A stretch of 7,048 bases of DNA from Chloroflexota bacterium (GTDB lineage: Bacteria > Chloroflexota > Limnocylindria > P2-11E). The translations under genes and the position numbers were made by a program. This document shows positions 1-4,378 of the stretch, piece by piece (positions within the stretch are counted from its first letter, which is position 1; the number at the start of each line of letters is the position of its first letter). The notes below the pieces were generated by a model, which did not search any database, was not told the DNA's origin, and saw only the letters and a program-made list of their open reading frames with translations. The stretch spans positions 1-7,048 of the forward strand of contig VBEU01000032.1 of the NCBI GenBank assembly GCA_005883775.1. The letters are read 5' to 3'.

Positions 1-1003
1 TTGTCGACGAGATCATGAGCTTGTACGCGTGGTCGCCGAAGACGCGCTTGATCGCCGCGGTCTCCTCGCGATCGTTCGGCTGCGTCGACGTCCCGTGCGC
101 GTTGATGTAGTCGATGTCCGACGGCTTCATCCCGGCCTGGTCGAGCGCCATCTTCATGGCGCGCGCGTTGCCCTCGCCCTCCGGCGACGGCGAGGTGATG
201 TGGTATGCGTCGGCTGTGGCGCCGTAGCCGATGAGCTCGCCGTAGATCTTGGCCTTGCGCGCGAGAGCGCGCTCGCGCTCCTCCAGGACCAGCACGGCGG
301 AGCCTTCCGAGAGGACGAAGCCGTCGCGGTCCTTGTCGAACGGCCGCGATGCCCTCTCGGGCGCGTCGTTTCTGCGGCTCATCGCGTGCATCGTCGCGAA
401 GGCGCCGATCGGAAGCGGGAGTACCGCGGCCTCGGCTCCTCCGGTCACCATCACGTCGGCCTGCCCGCGCTTGATGAGCTCGGCGCACTCGCCGATGGAG
501 TGGGAGCTCGAGGCGCATGCCGACACGTGCGTGAGGCTCGGCCCGCGAACGTCGAACTGCATGGAGATCTGAGCTGACCCGGCGTTGGCCATCAGCATCG
601 GGACAAGGAACGGCGAGAGTCGCGAGGGGCCCCGCTCCTTCATGAGGAGCACCTGGTCGATGAGGGTCTCGATGCCCCCGACCCCCGTCGCGATCGCGAC
701 GCCGATGCGCTCACGATCCGGCCCGCCACCCTTGAGGCCGGCGTCCGCCAGCGCCTGCGCGGCGGCGGCGACCGCGTACTGCGTGAATCGATCGGTGCGC
801 CGGATCTCTTTGCGGTCCATATATTTCGCCGGCTCGAACCCTTTGATCTCCCCCGCGATCTGCGTCTCGTAGGGCGAAGGATCGAAGCGGGTGATGCGGC
901 CGATGCCGCTCCGACCGTGGACGAGACCATCCCACGTGGTCGCCACATCGAGGCCCAGGGGCGTCACGGCCCCGAGGCCGGTGACGACGACGCGGCGCGT
1001 CAC
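1..1003 (-). CDS. fabF: 3-oxoacyl-[acyl-carrier-protein] synthase II (FabF), C-terminal end cut by window edge
   Basis: This is the condensing enzyme of type II fatty acid synthesis in the cytoplasm. It joins malonyl-ACP to an acyl-ACP with loss of CO2 to lengthen the chain by two carbons. Translation from a GTG at 1003-1001 begins TRRVVVTGLGAVTPLG, the usual FabF N-terminus. The active-site cysteine lies in SACASSS at residue 163 and the first catalytic histidine in NAHGTST at residue 303, both at the same numbers as in E. coli FabF. The stretch SRPFDKDRDGFVLSEG is also typical. About 334 of roughly 410 residues are visible; the second catalytic histidine and the stop codon lie beyond the left edge. 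The GTG start overlaps the TGA of fabD in a GTGA, so translation is probably coupled. FabB is the alternative, but the exact FabF spacing argues against it. The identity is nearly certain. Confidence 0.96.
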   Translation of the reverse strand, partial: MTRRVVVTGLGAVTPLGLDVATTWDGLVHGRSGIGRITRFDPSPYETQIAGEIKGFEPAKYMDRKEIRRTDRFTQYAVAAAAQALADAGLKGGGPDRERIGVAIATGVGGIETLIDQVLLMKERGPSRLSPFLVPMLMANAGSAQISMQFDVRGPSLTHVSACASSSHSIGECAELIKRGQADVMVTGGAEAAVLPLPIGAFATMHAMSRRNDAPERASRPFDKDRDGFVLSEGSAVLVLEERERALARKAKIYGELIGYGATADAYHITSPSPEGEGNARAMKMALDQAGMKPSDIDYINAHGTSTQPNDREETAAIKRVFGDHAYKLMISST

Positions 1004-2025
1004 CGCGGCGCGGCGGCGGCGCGCTCCCGCAAGATCGACAGCGCTCCGGTGATCGAGAGGGGGTCCGACACGTTGAGGAGCTTCACGTCGGCGATGCGCT
1101 TCACGAGGCCATTGACGACCTGGCCCGCGCCGATCTCGACGAACGTCGAGGCGCCACGCTCCGCCATGTACCTGACCGAGCGAAGCCATTCGACGCGGTT
1201 CGAAAGGTGCCGGACGAGCGCGTCAGGTATCGCGGACGCGGACGGGTGCGGCATCGCGCTCACGTTCGCGACGATGGGCACGACTGGCTCGTGGAAATGA
1301 AGCGTGTGCATGAAGGCGGCGAGGTCGGGGCCGATCCGCCCCATGTCCGGAAAGTGGAACGGCGCCGATATGCGCAGCGGGACCACCTTTCGCGCGCCGT
1401 GCTTGGTCAAGGCTTCGCTCGCTCGCGCCACGCTCTCGCTGTCGCCCGCGATCGTGACCTGCGAAGGACCGTTGTCGTTCGCGACGACCGCGCTACCCCG
1501 AGGAAGCGTGTCGTTGATCACGCGCTCGACCTCTTCCGCGGGAAGGCCGACGATCGCGGCCATCGCACCCTTCGCTCCGCGCGACGCGGCAAGCCGTCCG
1601 CGCTCGGTGACGAGGCGCAGGGCGTCCTGGAACGTGAGAACTCCGGCGGCGACGAGCGCCGTGAACTCACCAAGGGAGTGGCCCGCCACGAAACGGGGGC
1701 GCAGTGACGCCGGAAGCGCTGCCACGCCGCGCGGTTCGACACCATCGCTTGAGCGGTGGCCGAGCTTTGCGTTGACCGATTCGATGAACGCTTCCAGGAT
1801 CGCCACGCTCGTCGTCAAAATGGCCGGCTGGGCGACCGTGGTGTTGTCGAGATCCCCTGACGGGCCGGCGAAGCAGATCTTCGAGAGCTCGTACCCGACC
1901 GTCCGGTCCGCCTCGTCGAACGTGTCGCGGGCGCGTGCCGACTGCTCGTAGACCGCGCGGCCCATGCCGACGATCTGCGAGCCCTGGCCCGGGAAGACGA
2001 ATGCGAGATCTCCCACTTGAGACAC
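1000..2025 (-). CDS. fabD: malonyl-CoA:acyl carrier protein transacylase (FabD)
   Basis: This enzyme transfers malonate from malonyl-CoA to acyl carrier protein and so supplies the extender unit used by FabF downstream. The 341-residue product shows FPGQGSQ at 11-17, the nucleophile elbow GHSLGE with Ser117, the substrate arginine in TERGR (Arg142) and the catalytic histidine in SAPFH (His224). EIGAGQVVNGLVKRI near 297-311 matches the family C-terminus. It is about 30 residues longer than E. coli FabD (309), mostly from extra residues around 82-110 just before GHSLGE. The start used here is GTG at 2025, and an in-frame TGA at 2046-2044 rules out anything much further upstream. A second GTG at 2016 would place FPGQGSQ at the family's usual distance from the start (338 residues). 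Neither has a clear Shine-Dalgarno site. It is the first gene of the visible operon. Confidence 0.96.
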   Translation of the reverse strand: MSQVGDLAFVFPGQGSQIVGMGRAVYEQSARARDTFDEADRTVGYELSKICFAGPSGDLDNTTVAQPAILTTSVAILEAFIESVNAKLGHRSSDGVEPRGVAALPASLRPRFVAGHSLGEFTALVAAGVLTFQDALRLVTERGRLAASRGAKGAMAAIVGLPAEEVERVINDTLPRGSAVVANDNGPSQVTIAGDSESVARASEALTKHGARKVVPLRISAPFHFPDMGRIGPDLAAFMHTLHFHEPVVPIVANVSAMPHPSASAIPDALVRHLSNRVEWLRSVRYMAERGASTFVEIGAGQVVNGLVKRIADVKLLNVSDPLSITGALSILRERAAAAPR

Positions 2026-2089
2026 AACGATAGCGGCCGCAGGTCACCGCGTCGAGCCCTACAAAATATTCCGATACACTCGCTTTGCA
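2026..2089. promoter_or_regulatory. divergent promoter region between fabD and the TetR-family gene
   Basis: This 64-bp gap lies between two genes read in opposite directions, so it should carry both promoters. It contains the only AT-rich patch in the neighbourhood (ACAAAATATT at 2061-2070). On the plus strand TACACT at 2075-2080 fits a -10 box of the TANNNT type and ends nine bases before the GTG of the TetR gene. On the minus strand TATTTT (2067-2062) and TATCGT (2033-2028) are possible -10 boxes for fabD. No convincing -35 box is visible on either strand. No transcription data are available, so the elements are inferred. Confidence 0.5.
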
Positions 2090-2092
2090 GTG
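2077..2092. promoter_or_regulatory. possible TetR operator (imperfect inverted repeat)
   Basis: The stretch CACTCGCTTTGCAGTG has imperfect mirror halves, CACT(C)GC and GCAGTG, around a TTT centre. It overlaps the possible -10 box and the GTG start of the TetR-family gene. This is the usual place for an autoregulatory TetR operator, and bound protein could also affect fabD. The arms are short and need a one-base insertion to align, so chance is a real possibility. Confidence 0.25.
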
Positions 2093-2683
2093 AATTCCCG
2101 ACGATACGTTCAACGCGAGCGAGCACGCCGGGCAGCGCGGACGTCGAGCGCGATCGAGTCCGCCGCCCTGCGCGAGGTCTCGCGCCGCGGATACGCCGAT
2201 CTCCGCGTGACCGAAGTCGCGCGACGCGCTCACGTCGCCCCCCGGACGGTCTACCTCCACGCACCGACGAAGGAACGTCTCGTCGAGATCGCATTGCGGG
2301 GACGGGCGCAGGGGTTGATCGGTCGGATCGAGCGATGGCGGCCGCGCGGCGAAAGCGCGGATGCCGTTCTCGGAGAGCTCATCGCGATGCACGAGCGTGA
2401 GTACCGCGCCGAATCCGTCCTGCTCGAGACGCTGGTCGACGGCGCTCTGCCGCGCGACGTCGCCGCGCTGCTTCGCGAGCTCGACGGGGTGCGTCTCGCG
2501 AGCATCACGCGGACGATCAACGATCTCGCTCGACGGGGCGGGCTCAGGGTGCGTCCAAGCGACGCCATCGCGCTCTCGCACGCGCTCCTTTCTTATCCGA
2601 CCTGGCGGACGGCGCTCACCGGTCCGGGACGCCGCCGCGCTCCGCGGCTCATCTACTCCGCGCTCCGCAGCGCCTTGCTCTAG
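2090..2683 (+). CDS. TetR/AcrR-family transcriptional regulator
   Basis: This is a 197-residue DNA-binding regulator. The N-terminal part has the TetR helix-turn-helix pattern. A helix at about 20-33 is followed by RGYADLRVTEVARRAHVAPRT (34-53) and then VYLHAPTKERLVEIAL; the recognition helix is near 50-57. The C-terminal ligand-binding half (about 75-197) is all-helical in appearance and matches no subfamily I recognise, so the ligand is unknown. The start is GTG at 2090, and TACACT ends nine bases upstream with no Shine-Dalgarno site, which fits a leaderless message. It is divergent from fabD and 23 bp upstream of the membrane protein gene. Control of the fab operon, of the membrane gene, or of itself is plausible. 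TetR-type FasR of mycobacteria is a precedent for fatty acid control, but I see no specific similarity to it. Confidence 0.88.
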   Translation: MNSRRYVQRERARRAARTSSAIESAALREVSRRGYADLRVTEVARRAHVAPRTVYLHAPTKERLVEIALRGRAQGLIGRIERWRPRGESADAVLGELIAMHEREYRAESVLLETLVDGALPRDVAALLRELDGVRLASITRTINDLARRGGLRVRPSDAIALSHALLSYPTWRTALTGPGRRRAPRLIYSALRSALL

Positions 2684-2706
2684 CAGCCGGCGCGTAGGCT
2701 TGCGAC

Positions 2707-3918
2707 ATGACCGCGGCGGCCGCGTCCGGGTTGATCCGAGCCTCCACCTCGGGTGCGCGCGCGCGTTGGGTCGCGTGGTCGAGCGTCGCGCTCTACGTCG
2801 CCCTCGCCGGCGTGAGTCTCGCTCTCGAGCTCAGGTTCGTCGGCCGACTGAGCCCGCTCGATATCTGGAGCATCGCGGCGTTGTTCGCCTGCGGCGTGAT
2901 AGGGGCGCTCATCGTCAGCACCCACCGTACGCATCCGATCGGCTGGATGTTCTGCGGCGCCGCGGTGAGCTTCGGCTTTTCGTTCTTTGCGCGCGAGTAT
3001 GCGATCCAGGCCCTTGTCGTCGCGCCAGGGACGCTCCCGTTCGGCCAGGCCATGGCGTGGTTTGGTTTCTGGGCGGATATGCCCGGGATCGCGGTCATCG
3101 CGTTGTTCCTTCCGCTTCTGTTTCCCGACGGACGCCTTCCGTCGCCGCGATGGAAGCTTGCCGCGTATTTCGCTGGGGCCAACGTTGTCCTCGCGGTGGT
3201 CCTCACGATGCTCGCACCCGCGACGTATGCGGACGCAGGCTATCCGTCGATCCGAAATCCGATCGGGCTTGACCGGTACGCCGCGGCTTTCGACACGATC
3301 GCCGCGATCCTTCAGCCCCTTCTTCTCGTGCTCGTCGTCATCAGCGCCGCCGCATTGTTCGATCGGCTACGCCGTGCCGATGCGGACGAGCGTCAACAGC
3401 TGAAGTGGTTCGCGTTCGCGGGCGCGCTCGTTCTGGGGTCGTTCCTCATCCAAGCAGCGTCGCGCTTCGTGCCGTCGCTCGCTGGGCCGACGGAGCTCTT
3501 CGCGACTCTTGCGGTGACGGCGCTCCCGGTGGCGGTCGGGGTCGCGATCCTTCGCTACCGCCTCTACGACATCGATCTGATCATCAATCGGACTCTGGTC
3601 TACGTCCTGCTGACCGCGGTCCTCGCCGGCGTCTACACCGCGGTCGTCGCGCTATTCCAGCGCATGTTCGTCGCGCTCAGCGGCCAAGGTTCGGATCTGG
3701 CGATCGTGATGACACTGTTCGTCCTGGCCACGGTGTTCACGCCGATCAAGAACACCCTTCAGGAGCGCGTGGACCGCCGCATCAAGCCGACGTCGGCGCG
3801 GACGATCGCGCATGCGACCAGCATCGACGACCTTCTGATGCTTTCGGAGCTGCACGACCGCGGCGTGCTCACCGACGACGAGTTCTCCGCGAAAAAGAAG
3901 CAGGTGCTCGGGATCTAG
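2707..3918 (+). CDS. polytopic membrane protein: histidine-kinase-type sensor region with C-terminal SHOCT domain, no kinase
   Basis: This 403-residue protein has about nine or ten hydrophobic spans: roughly 21-41, 54-71, 78-94, 122-141, 150-171, 196-217, 233-250, 262-282, 297-317 and 328-345. FPDGRLPSPRWK (139-150), ERQQLKWFAFAG (228-239) and AILRYRLYDIDLIINRTLVY (280-299) are marks of the membrane region that in Chloroflexota and Actinomycetota usually precedes a histidine kinase. The end of that region, LQERVDRRIK (351-360), is also present. No H-box, N-box or G-box follows. Residues 372-403 instead form a SHOCT-like tail (LSELHDRGVLTDDEFSAKKK). The ATG at 2707 is preceded by AGG at 2696-2698, and TAGGCT at 2695-2700 could also be a leaderless -10 box. 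It probably shares a transcript with the TetR gene. The function is unknown; a membrane sensor or assembly role is inference. Confidence 0.85.
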   Translation: MTAAAASGLIRASTSGARARWVAWSSVALYVALAGVSLALELRFVGRLSPLDIWSIAALFACGVIGALIVSTHRTHPIGWMFCGAAVSFGFSFFAREYAIQALVVAPGTLPFGQAMAWFGFWADMPGIAVIALFLPLLFPDGRLPSPRWKLAAYFAGANVVLAVVLTMLAPATYADAGYPSIRNPIGLDRYAAAFDTIAAILQPLLLVLVVISAAALFDRLRRADADERQQLKWFAFAGALVLGSFLIQAASRFVPSLAGPTELFATLAVTALPVAVGVAILRYRLYDIDLIINRTLVYVLLTAVLAGVYTAVVALFQRMFVALSGQGSDLAIVMTLFVLATVFTPIKNTLQERVDRRIKPTSARTIAHATSIDDLLMLSELHDRGVLTDDEFSAKKKQVLGI

Positions 3919-4367
3919 GACGCCTCGGCCATCTCTTTGAGCGCAGCGGCACGCGAGATCAGGAACCGGCGCAGGTATCCCGCGAGGAAGAGCCGGTCGA
4001 CGATCACGCCCAGCGGCCCCAGAGGACTTTTGAACGTGAAGGTGTCGACCATCGTCGTGCCACCGTCACGGGGCACGAACTCGTGGACGTGCCGCATCGA
4101 TGCAAATGGCCCGCGCACCATCTCGTCCTGGAACATTCGTGGCCGATCGAAACGCGTGATCCGCGCCGTCAACCGCTGCCGGACGCCGAGATGCTTGGCC
4201 TCCCAGGTGACCTCATCCCCGAGGCCCATCAAGCCGGTCGTGACCCCGCCGACTGCTCGTTCGTGGGTGCCGGCTGTCGACCGGACGTGAGCATCAATGT
4301 CTCTCGCGAGATCGAAACAGCGTTCCGGCGGAGCGACGATGGCTGTCTCGATCCGAATGCTCGGCAT
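3915..4367 (-). CDS. SRPBCC (START-like) superfamily protein, ligand-binding fold
   Basis: This is a 150-residue protein of the SRPBCC/polyketide cyclase-like superfamily, which forms a helix-grip fold with a hydrophobic pocket. The typical opening IETAIVAPPERCFDLARDID is present, followed by LGDEVTWEAKHLGVRQRLTARI, then a central stretch rich in strands (FVPRDGGTTMVDTFTFKSP), and a long C-terminal helix starting near LGVIVDRLFLAGYLRRF. It resembles uncharacterised proteins often labelled cyclase/dehydrase. The bound ligand and reaction are not known. The ATG at 4367 was preferred to one at 4433 because the longer form would add 22 unrelated residues and overlap ileS. GGAAG lies four bases upstream of the ATG at 4367. 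It follows ileS by 11 bp and is probably cotranscribed with it. Its TAG overlaps the TAG of the converging membrane gene. Confidence 0.85.
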   Translation of the reverse strand: MPSIRIETAIVAPPERCFDLARDIDAHVRSTAGTHERAVGGVTTGLMGLGDEVTWEAKHLGVRQRLTARITRFDRPRMFQDEMVRGPFASMRHVHEFVPRDGGTTMVDTFTFKSPLGPLGVIVDRLFLAGYLRRFLISRAAALKEMAEAS

Positions 4368-4371
4368 CGAG

Positions 4372-4376
4372 CTTCC
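4372..4376 (-). promoter_or_regulatory. ribosome binding site of the SRPBCC gene
   Basis: GGAAG on the minus strand lies four bases before the ATG at 4367, in the short gap after the ileS stop. It decides the start in favour of 4367. The spacing is slightly short. Confidence 0.5.
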
Positions 4377-4378
4377 GA

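Noticed and set aside
1304..1951. A 215-codon plus-strand frame opposite fabD.
   Set aside because: It is antisense to conserved fabD sequence, including both active-site motifs, and has no recognisable protein features.
2107..2115. Perfect 9-bp inverted repeat CGTTCAACG inside the TetR gene.
   Set aside because: It is very short and lies in coding sequence, so it is expected by chance in a window this size.
1667..2581. A 304-codon minus-strand frame covering the fabD start, the promoter region and most of the TetR gene.
   Set aside because: It runs antisense to a clear helix-turn-helix gene and out of frame with fabD, and its translation is unlike any family I know.
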